From Elysia crispata (Eukaryota; Mollusca; Gastropoda; Plakobranchidae), in the NCBI GenBank assembly GCA_033675545.1, contig JAWDGP010004927.1:1875001-1939000 (forward strand): DNA of 64,000 bases, read 5' to 3'. A program made the translations under genes and the position numbers. The notes below the pieces were generated by a model, which was not told the origin of the DNA, did not search any database, and worked only from the letters and a program-made list of their open reading frames with translations. Of the stretch, positions 15,745 through 27,619 are shown in pieces (positions within the stretch are counted from its first letter, which is position 1; every line of letters starts with the position of its first letter).

Positions 15745-18700
15745 CACTATGGCAAGCAAGCACTCTGGACCAATTCCATACACCCTGAGCTATCTGGATG
15801 AAGATGTCTCTAAAGCATCCCCAAGTTGTCAAAGTCCTGCATCTGCCAGCTCTTGTCTAGTATCTATCAAGGAATCTTCAAGTAAGTCTTATGTTACAAC
15901 TTCCTTAAGTTTATGGGATCTAATGAATTTTGTCTCTTCAAGAAACCTAGCTCTTAATAAGCAGTTCATAATCATATAGATTTGTACCATTATAAAAATC
16001 GCAAGCATGATTGTTGCTTTAAATGAACATTTGGGGAAGAAAATTACATTGAAGATGTGCTAATTTCACAAAAATAACAGACTTATCCTCCACAAGCGTG
16101 CAAAACATGTAACAGCTCAGACAGTATTACAGAGAAAAAAAATAATTTAAGGCCTCAGATTTTCAAAAACTTTTTGGAGTACCCTGGATTGCTAAAGCTT
16201 ATTATTGTTCTAGATCTAGTCACAATCTGTAGTTATAACTCATTCAAGACAAATTGAGAGTGGCAAGCTAATAAAATGGTTTAACATGAATGTTTCTTTG
16301 CTTCCTTGTTGACTACCAGTAGGTCTGGTTGATATCTTAGATATAAAACAGTATAGAAGTTCGAAAAACATTAAAAGAAGCAGAAGTGGTGTTTACATTC
16401 GCAACTGTCACTCTGAAAGAAAAGACAACAATGACAATTGTTCCAAAAGTACTGACCAATGAAATCACTACAACTTTCCTACAAAGAACAGCATGTTTTC
16501 CTTGATGCTTGCCTTTCGTCTTTATGCTGGAGTAGATCAAATTTCGTTTAATTTTTTTTTTGTTTTTCACTCCATTAAGATAAAATATTTTTTATATGTA
16601 TTTATATTTTCAAAATAACAATAATCTTTTTTTAAAAGCATCATCTGCTGTAGTAAGCTGCTGAGAACAGTATTTTAAATGTTATTTGGCTCATCATAAC
16701 AAAAAATTTGGATGAATTTAGTACAATAAAAGTATATTGGACTTTAAAGAGCATTTTTTAGCCTAAATCCATAACTTTTCATTAATTTTCTTTTTTTTTT
16801 TGTACCGTATGGGGCACTGATTTTGACAGATCAAAATATGATGAACTGCATCTGTGTGTATTGAGTAGTTTTGGAGGAGATAGTGGAGAAAAAAAATCGA
16901 AGTTGCCTTTTATAATTTTGATAAACTTATAAATATTACAACACTTCAATGAAGCCTTTAGATTATAATCATTATTGAGAATGAAATGCTCCAAGTTGGC
17001 TGAAACATCACACTATCATGTGGTTTCCTATTTAATTATTAGTTATGATTTACTTTTGAGTTGAAGAGGCAAAGGTTAATTTAGTAATCTTTCAATTTCT
17101 TATAGTATATGTATTCTAATTTTCTGCTTCAAAATTAGGTGAGCCGCTCTGAATTATGAAACAGTTTTAAAAAAAGATAAAAAATGGAGGAATTTGAGAC
17201 ACAATTTTTCTTGTCCAATCTGTTTTATATTCTGTAACCTAGTTCATGATTCACACATTACCAATATGTTATGTTGATAAAGAGTCTATCTGTCTTTAAG
17301 AGGATTGTTGTAAGACAGAATTGTTCAAGAATGTGCATGTAAATAATTATATTAAAATGTGCAGATGCTGCATTCTTTGATTTGGACTCATTGAGCACCT
17401 CAGTGAAAGAAATTTTGGTTGTGTTTGCTGTCATCCATGACGAGAGCTATGGTGCAGCTGTTAGAGCTGTTTGGTCTATGCGGGAGATGCTTGCTTCTCA
17501 GAACCCTGAAGCATTCCTTAGACTTTACCTTGGCCTTTGTATCAAGGTTGGTATCTCAGCATGACTGCTTTGTCTTTTTCTTTTCAGTTATTTGTTTTTA
17601 GTTGTCACTAAGCCTGAAGTATATGTTTGCAATGGGTTTTAATATGTCAGATTAACGCAATATCTCATGTGTTTATACAGATCTCAGTCTGTGCATGTGC
17701 TGCACTATTTAAGTTTTTTTAAAATTATCAAAACTGGCTTATACCCTGCTTATGATTGTTAATGTAAAGGTTTGCTGTTTGCTGTTAGTTCTTTGAAAAC
17801 CTTTTTTTAAATAAAGTTAAAGTCAAGGAAAATTCTGGACTTTTTCTGCTTTGTTAGAGGCATTCTTTTTTTTTTAGAGCAGTTATAGCCTATGACATTG
17901 TTTGAACCCTTATGAAAACTATATCTTTGAAGAGAGCTTTCTCCCATAGTTTTATATTTTCTAGCTTGCAGCAAAACAGACTGAAGAATAGATAAACCAA
18001 GGTATTTCTTTTATTTGACACACTTTTAATTCCACTGACCACTTCTTGAGTATACATCTCTGTGATATATGTAGACTATTCAGAGCATGGAGCTTATGGA
18101 ATGCAAGTAGATGTATTAGATCTGTTCAATGTTCTTTGGTGTATTTTTAATTTGCTCTGGTGTTTAAAGGTCTTTGGGACAAAGATGCAAAACAATGATT
18201 CTACAGTGGGTTTTCCTTATACATATTTTTTTATTTGTTGTTGTTATGTTATGCTTAACTTAATTTGCTTTGTGAAAAGTATACATAAGAATTTGATGAG
18301 AAGCAGAGAAGAGAAGACCAAGAAAAGGATCACATATTGTCAAGGCTTCAAGTTTGATTTGTCAGTAATGCTATCCTTTTTTTGTATTTATTTCAGGACC
18401 TTGTTCATGCCTTAAATCTGCCACCTGCTCTTATGCATGGCAAATGTGACAAGCACCTCCATGTTTTGGATCCTCTCTTTGCTGGCAAGGAAGACATCAA
18501 AAAGTTGTTTGTATGTTTCATCAGTTCCTATCATGAACTTTGATAAACCTTCACTTAATCTCAATGGCATTACTTCCAGAGTGAAGAAAATATGATTAGC
18601 CAAGGAAAAGATAGCTAAAGTTGTATCAATTAGATTGGACAAACATTTTGCTTCAGCCGCTCTCCACTGCATGAGTGATTTCAGAATGATCCAAGATAAT

Positions 18701-21700
18701 TGTTTATTAGATAAAAAAAATTTGTTCTTAAGAAGTGTCTGTTGTTACAGTGTAGCCATGAATTGCTTCCCTTCATTCAGCCCCCAGTTATTTCTTACCC
18801 TTTAGCACGTCATGTAATGAGAAAGGCGCTTTTATGTAGGGTAATACATGATTTGATAACAGGTATTGTTACATTTAGAGAACAGGTGTGGATACAACAG
18901 TTATTTCTTATCCTTTAGCACGTCATGTAATGAGAAAGGCGCTTTTATGTAGGGTAATACATGATTTGATAACAGGTATTGTTACATTTAGAGAACAGGT
19001 GTGGATACAACAGTTATTTCTTACCCTTTAGCATGTCATGTAATGAGAAAGGCGCTTTTATGTAGGGTAATACATGATTTGATAACAGGTATTGTTACAT
19101 TTAGAGAACAGGTGTGGAATACAACACTGTGTGATTTTAGTTTGTGATGAAAGAAATAATGTTCAGATTTTCTTGGTTTTTGTGTTAAACCAGTACTAAT
19201 GGGCTGTGTTAAGTCTGAAACACTTGTTCAAGTTTGTGGTAAGCCAAACTATCTCAGCCCTCCCAGGCACATTTTCAATTTTCTTTAATCAGCGAATTTG
19301 TGATTTCTATTCTTTTGTTTTCAATGTATGTATGTGTGTGAATGCAATACAAGACTCTTGACTAAGATCTTGGAGATATAAAACAATGATGAATCACTGC
19401 TCCTATTTATGTGCTTTGAGTGAGAGATTTTTGGGGTGTAAAATGTAGTTTTAAAAGAAATTTAAAAATCCACTGTCTATGTTGCTTTAAAAAAAATTAA
19501 TTTGTCGATGACTTTTCTCCATTTCAGACTTCCTCTCAGATGACTTTATTTGAGAAAGCAATGACAGAGGCCTGTATGCACTTTAAGACTCTATTTGAAA
19601 ATGCATATGAGAAAGAGAAGCTCTTCATTGATTATAAAATTTCGGAATTCGGCTCTTCATTATCTAACAGTCTTCAAATTCTGGCAAGACTTTTTTTCCC
19701 AAAACTGGTGCAAACAAGGTTGCAGGTGAGAAGTAACAACTAACACTAATGGGAAGTCAATAGATGAATGAATTTCATTTCACTTTCGAAACAATTTTCC
19801 TTAAAAGAACGAAGAAGCTTAGCTCCAATTGTAAAAAAGTAGACATTACAGTATTCTTGAAAATGATTAGCCTTATTTATATGGTTGCAGATATCTCAGT
19901 AATTGCTCATTTACTCCTAATTTCAAAAGTCAAATGAGAAAGGATGGTAGGAAATTACACTTATTTGGTATTGAAGATAATATTATTTTATAGAAATTCT
20001 AATCTTTTGCTTTATTAACAAAAATTCTCTTCTGTACACATTTTTAGATATTTTTTTTAATGATGGAGCAAGAGACAGAAAACTTGGTTTATGGCTAATA
20101 TTTGTTCCTCTTTTCAAGAATCATGCCTTGATTAATCTGCATCAGAATGTTTGGTATTGTGCAGTTGTAGGGACAAGCTGTACCTTTTAAAAACTTTGCT
20201 GACTGCATACTTTTTCCTTCGTACTCAATTCATAATTTTAACATACATGGATTTTTATATGACATTAATTTTTTTTTTCTTTACAATTCAAGAGTGTGGA
20301 TATTCTATATAACTCCAGTGTTTTGATATCCTCAGATAATTTATTCTAAACCAAAGAAAGAAAAAACCATGAAATAAAAGAATTTTTCTTTGACCCAAGA
20401 GTGCAAAAAGAAGTGTGACATCTTTTGCCTTAATCGCCCTGAATGCCTCATTAAGATCTGAACTTGTTACAAGATAGATTCGTTCTTAAGAGATAGACTT
20501 GACCAGCCATTTTGAATATTATTTTCATAACCTTTTCAGTTTCTTCTACTCTCTGCAGGGTCAAAAGTCATCAGCAATCAAAAAAAGTTCGGAACAAACT
20601 TCAGAAAATAATCCAAAGAGCAAAATTCCTTCATCAAGTAATACATCCAATCAGCCAAACACATCAAGAGCAGATGATCATCCATCTGACATATCGCTGT
20701 CTCTTTTGAAGGATGTACAAGTTCACCTGGTACCGCTACATCTTGAATCGGATCAGGTGCAAAAGAATTCTGTTAAAAAAGATAAAAGCGGCAAACGGAA
20801 GTCAATTTCTCGAAGATCTTTGAAGTTCTCTGACATTGAAGTGGAAAATTTTGCAGGCCATAAAGGTGTGAAAGGAATTATTGCAACAATGTTATAATAA
20901 TTTCGTTTTAAAAGTATTTTCTTTTTTTATTTCAATCAAATATTAAAGATAAGGGCTACTTCCCAGTTAATTTTTTTTCATTTAAGCTTTGATGGTAAAA
21001 GTTGGTTTGTCCAATTCTGTCAGAATTGATACAAAATTTGTCAAAATAAAAGACTGTTTGATGTTGTTGTTTTTTTTCAATTTTTATTGAAAATCCATAA
21101 TATACATTTTGCACCTCAGAGCACTCTTCTTGTTTATTTAGGAACCTTTGTTTCATAATCCCTTTATTAACTTATTATAATTTTCTATCTGATCTTGCTG
21201 ATTTTTCCCATGGAAAATATTTTTAGGTACTTCAAAGTTGCAGAAGTGCTCTGTCAAATTGAAGCGCATAGATATCAACACCAGGTCCAGCATAGGTGAG
21301 GCAGGGGCAAGCAGGCAGCAGCAGCAGCCCAGTTCTTTCTCCAATGGTCACCAATATGTTGATGGCCATTCATCAAATCACAACGGTAATGAAGTTTCAT
21401 TTATCTCCTTTTTGTTTAGCATGTGATGGCATCCAAAGAAATTTTATTGACTAGGTCAAAGCTGGCATTAAGTTGGTCTGAGAACAACAAAGTGTTCTAG
21501 TTTCACCAAGAAACACGTGACAAGTGTCAAACAGGACGCCCTTTCTATCATTTATACTGGTAGAGATACACTGCATAATTATTTTTTTTTCAAGTATGGT
21601 ATAATATTTACCTATAGAAAATGGGAAATTGCACTTTTTAACCCTGGGAGTAAAATTTGCAGTTGAGGTGTACCCTCTTACTTTCTATCTATTTAGTGCC

Positions 21701-22439
21701 ACTTAACTGTAAAAATCAAAGCTTTTTCTTTCCTGTCTTACAGAGCTTACAAAAAAGAGTTCAGGAAAGAGAAGAAAAACAAAAGAAAGGGGGACCAAAT
21801 TGTCAAGAGCAACACAAGCAAACAAAGACAGCCCTTCGGCTCTAGATGATGATTTTGATGCTGAAAGTGTACCATCCTCATATCTAGAAGAATCAGATGC
21901 TGAGGACGATGATATGATGGTAAAAATAATTATGTTCTCTCAGTATACCATAAGTGTGAAGCCAGACTGTATTTTATAAACCAGGCTACTTTCATATCTT
22001 GTCCAGAGCAAACTAAGGCTGACACCTATGCCCCTCAACTTTCATAGCATTATTTATAATTTTTGACAGAGACAAAGAAGAGATCTCTTAGTCCATTGAG
22101 GTCCTACTCCATATTTTCTGCCCTGCTCTCTACTGTCTGAAAATGTCTGACGCCCCAAATTTTGTTTGTGTACAACACAAGCATGGTTTCCTGTTCAAGT
22201 GAAAAGGTGGAGAGGACATAATACTTTGAAAAAAAGCAAACTTCAATTTTCAAAGCAATAACAACTGATTTATCTCTTCTAGAGCCACTCATATGCTTAG
22301 AAAGTCCTGTAGATTACTGTGCTAATATATATTTATATCTAGTCTCTACATTTTAGGTTTAAGTTTAGATCTAGATGTTATACTGCAACCTCCTACATAC
22401 TTTCCTTTTCAGATTGATATCACACAGAAAGAAAATTAA
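15745..22439 (+). CDS. Putative TIN2-like (shelterin TINF2-like) protein, eight exons, C-terminus uncertain
   Basis: The first coding exon begins after a clear acceptor at 15745, with ATG at 15749, so an upstream non-coding exon is likely. Exons: 15745-15881, 17365-17546, 18397-18510, 19528-19725, 20559-20865, 21227-21385, 21744-21919 and 22413-22439, giving 431 residues with compatible phases. Residues about 45-209 are helical in character and align by eye with the TIN2 N-terminal TRFH-like domain: RLYLGLCIKDLVHAL, then DPLFAGKEDIKKLFTSSQ (TIN2 has DPKATKQDLRKILEAQ), then EFGSSLSNSLQILARLFF. The rest is Ser/Lys/Gln-rich and ends in an acidic stretch. If correct, the protein would bridge telomere-binding proteins in shelterin. 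No standard TRFH-binding motif ([FY]xLxP) is visible; VHLVP at 264-268 is the nearest. The gene structure is well supported; the family name is inference from remembered similarity. Confidence 0.6.
16868..16925 (+). repeat. ~58-bp dispersed repeat (partner at 27280-27335)
   Basis: GTTTTGGAGGAGATAG and AAGTTGCCTTTT recur at 27280, close to the putative 3' LTR of the gypsy remnant. The intron copy may be a related LTR fragment. Confidence 0.5.
18785..19123 (+). repeat. Three tandem copies of a 113-bp unit in an intron of the TIN2-like gene
   Basis: CAGTTATTTCTTACCCTTTA recurs at 18785, 18898 and 19011. Copies differ at two or three bases. The array is entirely intronic, between exons 3 and 4. 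Confidence 0.95.
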
Positions 22440-24109
22440 GAAACCAAATTCAGATCTATCAAAAATATGTGAAGATATGAACTATACTTTTTTTTGTCAA
22501 AATTGGTAAAATCTTGCAAGCAATAATTGATGTTAGATAATTGCAAGGTATTGTGTTCATTGGCGAACCAGTGACTGTCTGAAAGTCGAAAAAAGCGATA
22601 TTACCAGATCTTTCACTGATGCTGTTACTTTCAGCTGAGGCCAAATTTAATTTATTTATCATCGTTTCCTATTTTTTTACTCCTTTCATGGGAGAACATT
22701 TTTTTTGTCTGCATTTATTTTTAAAGAATATATCAATTTGTTTCAAAACAGTCAACATGTTAAAAAAAAAACCACTGAGAACAATGATTTAAAGGTTGTT
22801 TAATTTATCAAAACAAATTTGGCAATAATAAATTGGCAAACTTAACTACTGTAAAATATAATGAACTTTTAATTCAAGAACATATTTCTTTAGATAAATC
22901 CATAATTGTTCTTCTGTCGCTATTGACGACATTGTAGATTGATATAGGCAGATAGTAGTGCACTAAATCGCACTGACTTATAGTCACAACCACAAACAGT
23001 TAGATCTACTGAAAAACTTTGGAGACAAGAGTTTTCTTCATAATTAGGTGGGGAATTAATTTTCTCCTAGATAGGCTTAGTAAGCAGATATCACTAGATC
23101 CCAATGCATCCTGAAGACAATACGAAGACAGCAATAGTTACACCATCCGACCTTTATGAATTTCTATGCATGCCATTAGGCCTGAAAAACACAGCTCAGA
23201 CTTTTCAACATTTAATGGACTCGGTTCTCCAGGGACCTAACTGCATTTTCATATATCACATTGCGAGTTCCTCAGACGAAGAGTACTTGAAGGAAATTTG
23301 TTCTGTTTGCTGTCAAGGATGTGATTTTGATTTTGTGTTTGAACTTGAAGAGCGTCTGTTTGGATTGAAAAACCATCAACTTTCTAGGTCATCAGCTTTC
23401 AAAACATGATTCAATTCTATTGCCTTCAAAATTCAAAGCCCAAAATAAGGGAAACCACAGCAAGCAGCATTGCCCTCCTGAATCAGAAACTAGATATATA
23501 GTACTTTTGACTGTGAGTTTTTAGAACTTTATATGGCAACCACTCCCTTTAAGTTTGCTTCTATCTCTAAATTTTCTATAGAAATCAGTCACATTGTAGG
23601 AAAGACTAATGTTGAAGTTTCTCTTGTCCTGTTGGTGAACACAATAATGTTGTCATTGGGATAGATTACATGGCACTGGCGATTGCTCTAGCACAGAATA
23701 CTGATTGTCATGCTTGGACTCAAGATTGTTCCATTCACTTTTCAAGGTTTTACACAGCAGCTACTCTGTGACATTTCTACAGGCCAACCCTGACCCTTTT
23801 GGTTATCAGTGATAAGTTTTCGACACTATCCATAATCTTGCAAATCCAGGCTGAAAGTCCTCTGTTGGGCTGGCAGTAGGGAAATTGGCATCTGTAGTTT
23901 AAAAAAAACGCTCAATGTTTGGGCCAAGAATGTCGGGCTTTCCAACAATCTAAAATTCAAAGACATTCACATGCCCCTGTCTCTAAGATAACTGTTCCAA
24001 CAAAAAGGTTTAGCCACATTCATATTGACTTGGTTGGTCCTTTACCAACTTCAGCGGGTTATTTGTACCTCCTTACCATTGTTTACAGAACTATACACTG
24101 GCCAGAACC

Positions 24110-26079
24110 CATTCCCATTACAGGCCTACCGTTCCGGTATTTCCGGATTCGTTCCGGAATTTCATATAAAAACAACCTGCGTTCCGCAAGTCCGCATTTT
24201 CACGGCAAAATACGGAAATTCGATTTTTCAATTTTCCGGAACGCTAAGTTATCGACTGGACCGACTTTACCGCACATCGTTCGCTTTACCGGTTGACCAG
24301 TCCTCGTGCACAGTCACTGAGTCAACACACTTTAGCCTTTTGCGAGTGCGTGTTCGTGTTAAACGCCGTTGATGGCCGTGCTCGTCTTTCTCGTGCCATG
24401 CCTTAGGCTACTACACAGGTCGCGTAGTCCGAGGAGTTAGAAGAAGAAACACACTCGGCAACCCTATATCAACTAATCAAGGCAATGATAATGTTGCGTA
24501 GCCTGCAGTTAGGAGATGATACCTGCAGTCAACGCTTATTAGTCATCGTCCGGACCGACTTTACCGTAGTCTGGGCCTCGGTGTGGTGCTGTAGAGGAGA
24601 TAAATTTTTTAATGGAGTTGAACGTCCCTTAAGCCCCCTTCAGACGCACAGTTTTTTGTATCCGGTAAAGCCATCCGGTCAGTCCATGAGAATAAAAATA
24701 GTAGTGCAAAGAAGCGGCTTGACAAAAATCGTACCGGATAGCTTGATATCTGGCGCAGCTCGATATTTCCCATCCAGTGGACATCCAGTGAACTGGGGCA
24801 CTGGCGCCTCGAGGTCTTTACTTTGATCTTGCCGCGCGCGGAGCTAAAAATACGAATAAAAATATTTTGAATTACTGGTCCGATCTAAAAATTAATACGA
24901 TTTTCGTGATCAGCGACCTTCAATTAGTCAAACTTACGCGAGAAACAGAATTTAACGATAAATTAAAAAATAAAAAATTCGAAATCATGTTGATCATCCT
25001 CCATTTTTGTGAACGTTTTGAATTTCGCGCGAACTAGATACGACAACCCAATGATGTCATCATCTAGGCCAAGATTTGAATGATCAGGTCAACTGATATC
25101 CAACTGATGCATGTAAACGGTCATATGATTGCTAATCCGGTTAGTGTCAGTTTCAACTGACCGGATGGCTTTACCGGATACAAAAAACTGTACATCTGAA
25201 GGGGTCTTTAAGTTCTTGCGAACTGAATCGTCGACTGAGTCAAGGCCCCTAGTAAAAAAAAAAAAAGGTCTACGTTAGGCCTAGCTGAGTAGTCTCAAAG
25301 TAGGAGGCAGGCCTTAGTGATGCCGACGATTCCCATCTGAGGTATAATCTCCTAAGTCGTGGAACTACTTTCGTAGATAAATGTTCGGTTTTGTTTTGCA
25401 TAGAGCTAGGAAAGCGTTCGAACGATGGTATTTTTTTTTTCTTCTTAACTTTGATTAGACGGTTCTCGAAGATATTAAGTAAAAAAAATCTGACAAATTT
25501 TCAACTCAACTACGGTCCCTAGTACTTTTTTTTTTTTTTGCAATGAGTCTGCTAGTGCATTCCGATTGGTAAGTTAAGTTATAAAACAAATAGCCGGGCT
25601 ACGGCAATCTTTGGCTAATCTACAATACAACCAGGTCAAGGACTTTGCTCTTGCTTTGTTTAACCACACACTAGATGATTCAACAACAACAAAAATGTGT
25701 ATAGGCCTACATATATAACATCGTAACTTTATAACACTACACACCACACACTTCTTTATTCTATGTTACACACTTTCCTACACGGAGATCTTCTTACATA
25801 GATACACCCCGAACTAAGTAGGCATGATCTAGACTTGCAAGTTGCATACATTCCTATGACGTAACGGTAATTGTCGACTCGAGCCCACAGTGTGACGTCA
25901 TTGTTTCGGACATGAAAATGCTATGAAGGACCACTATCATAAAATTAATGAAAGCCAGCAGAACAAATATGATGGCAAACCTTTAGGTTTGTTCCTCATT
26001 TTCATCTCATGTTCCTCATTTTTGGTGTTGGTGTTCCTCAAAACCGTTTTTCTGGGTAGGCATGTCTGCATTCTCATTA
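24110..26079. mobile_element. ~1.95-kb insertion splitting the gypsy integrase, with a near-identical 11-bp flanking repeat
   Basis: CATTCCCATTA at 24110-24120 and CATTCTCATTA at 26069-26079 flank the insert and match 10 of 11. Joining the flanks conceptually restores a continuous integrase-like reading context. The insert begins CAGGCCTACC and, shortly before its right flank, contains GGTAGGCATG, its near-complement, as in hAT-type termini. No transposase frame is visible. Superfamily assignment is uncertain because the terminal repeats do not sit exactly next to an 8-bp duplication. Confidence 0.55.
24629..25211. mobile_element. 583-bp MITE with ~55-bp terminal inverted repeats and TTAA flanks (piggyBac-like)
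   Basis: The left end reads CCCCTTCAGACGCACAG and the right end in reverse complement reads CCCCTTCAGATGTACAG. Both continue through TTTTTTGTATCCGGTAAAGC and CATCCGGTCAGT, with only about three mismatches in 50. TTAA lies at both outer edges (24629-24632 and 25208-25211). There is no coding potential inside. TTAA plus a C-rich terminus suggests mobilisation by a piggyBac transposase; this is inference. Confidence 0.75.
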
Positions 26080-26615
26080 ACAATATATCGACTACGGAAT
26101 GGGTTCAAACACTCATCAGACATTGGATTTCTTGTAATAGTGTACTGTTAGATGTGGCTTCTTTCAGGACACCACAATTTAGAGACCACTTGCAAACTTG
26201 CAAGAATCCAACGGGATTGATGAACTTCTCTGGGTTCCCCTGCGCCTTAGACAGAGCTTTACCCCAAGAGAATCTCAAGAGCCTCCGAAACAGAATTTTT
26301 ACGGAGAACCACGGACTGTTCCTGGTAAATTTATCAACATAAACGTGAGACACTCACCACTGACAAAATTCACTTTCAGACAATCCTTCAGCATTATCCA
26401 CTTTCCACCATGGAAACATTTCACGACAAGTCTCACCTACTCTAAAAGATGCGCATTTTGTCTTATCTGTCGAGTAGGCCATCAAGGTTCTCTGAAGCAC
26501 CTCTTAGGGGTAAAACTAAGCCCATGATGACAAAACTTTTCTATTCATGGTAGATAGCCCAGAGGAAACTATCTCAACAAATCACCTCAAACCAGCCCAT
26601 GTGCATTGGACTTAT

Positions 26616-26975
26616 CCTTTGTCTGTTGCCCTACCATCATGCTGTAAGATGCCACTTCTCATCCTGAACCTGAACAAACTAATAGGCCATTATTGACTCT
26701 TGTCACCTTTGTCTGTTGCCCTACCATCATGCTGTAAGATGCCACTTCTCATCCTGAACCTGAACAAACCAATAGGCCATTATTGACTCTTCTCACCTTT
26801 GTCTGTTGCCCTACCATCATGCTGTAAGATGCCACTTCTCATCCTGAACCTGAACAAACCAATAGGCCATTATTGACTCTTCTCACCTTTGTCTGTTGCC
26901 CTACCATCATGCTGTAAGATGCCACTTCTCATCCTGAACCTGAACAAACTAATAGGCCATTATTGACTCTTGTCA
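26616..26975 (+). repeat. Four tandem copies of a 90-bp unit
   Basis: CCTTTGTCTGTTGCCC recurs at 26616, 26706, 26796 and 26886 with exact 90-base spacing, and a partial start occurs at 26976. Copies are nearly identical (C/T and G/C variants only). The unit is 30 codons long and stays open in one frame. It directly follows the gypsy pol 3' end. Confidence 0.95.
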
Positions 26976-27479
26976 CCTTTGAACTGCAGAACAAGTATAC
27001 ATGTTCGGAGCGATCTGTGAAACTGCCCCTTGAGTCTCAGTATCTATGATGTCAGTAGTGGGAGGAGGTGTGTGGCACACTAAATTGCACTGACCCAAAA
27101 GCAATTAACTCTAAAAGAAGACTTGAAGGTTTTTTTAATTTAGAATAAATGGTCAACAAACCTTGAAGCATCAAGTTAGTTTCCTCACCTGTTACAACGC
27201 TAAATAATCTTTCTTATATATTATATAGTTAAAACAGTTGTAGAATCAAAATTTAGTAAACTTCATTACTGCACATTATGTTTTGGAGGAGATAGCATAG
27301 AAATCTAAGTTGCCTTTTTTAATATAGATAATTATGCTCATAAGAAGTCAGATGTACATGTTGGGAACGTCACATATCTTTTTTCTTTTTTCTCTATATG
27401 TCTCTTTTAGAATTCTTTCAGTCTAAACTAGCAAAAATGTACTATCCATCTAACGTTAAATTCTCTTTATTTTTTTAAC

Positions 27480-27619
27480 AAGCATAGTTCAAGATCTCCC
27501 AAAAAACAAAAGATCACCAAAGCAATTCCTGTCCCGAACCTGCAGCGATTTATCCAGGAGCAGGAGAGGTCCAACAAAACGAGGATGTGTCTGGTTATTG
27601 TAGAGAAACTAATACTTTA
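27480..27619 (+). CDS. Possible alternative 3' coding exon of the TIN2-like gene
   Basis: After the acceptor-like aagcatag, one frame reads SRSPKKQKITKAIPVPNL and continues through QRFIQEQERSNKTR to a stop at about 27619. It looks like a basic nuclear-protein tail. That frame needs a two-base carry-over, whereas exon 7 (ends 21919) leaves none, so an unseen exon would be needed. The frame that would join directly to exon 7 is also open for about 55 codons but looks less protein-like. The alternative is that the gene ends at 22439 and this is the 3' edge of repeat-derived sequence. Confidence 0.3.

Larger units (their letters stand above)
22949..27300 (+). mobile_element. Degenerate Ty3/gypsy-like LTR retroelement remnant, internally interrupted
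   Basis: RT-like sequence at 23104-23300 (HPEDNTKTAIVTP, then FLCMPLGLKNTAQTFQHLMD), integrase-like sequence at 23919-24120 (HIDLVGPLPTSAGYLYLLT, WPEPIPIT), and integrase continuation after 26070 (TTEWVQTLIRHWISC, FRTPQFRDHL). At 26560-26605 a pol 3' end reads NHLKPAHVHW. A purine tract GGGAGGAGG at 27060 followed by TGTGTGGCACACTAAAT resembles a polypurine tract and LTR start; a related TAGTGCACTAAATCGCACTGA at 22950 may be the 5' copy. The catalytic YxDD box is deleted and several frameshifts are present, so the element is dead. It sits in the last intron or 3' flank of the TIN2-like gene. Boundaries are approximate. Confidence 0.7.
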
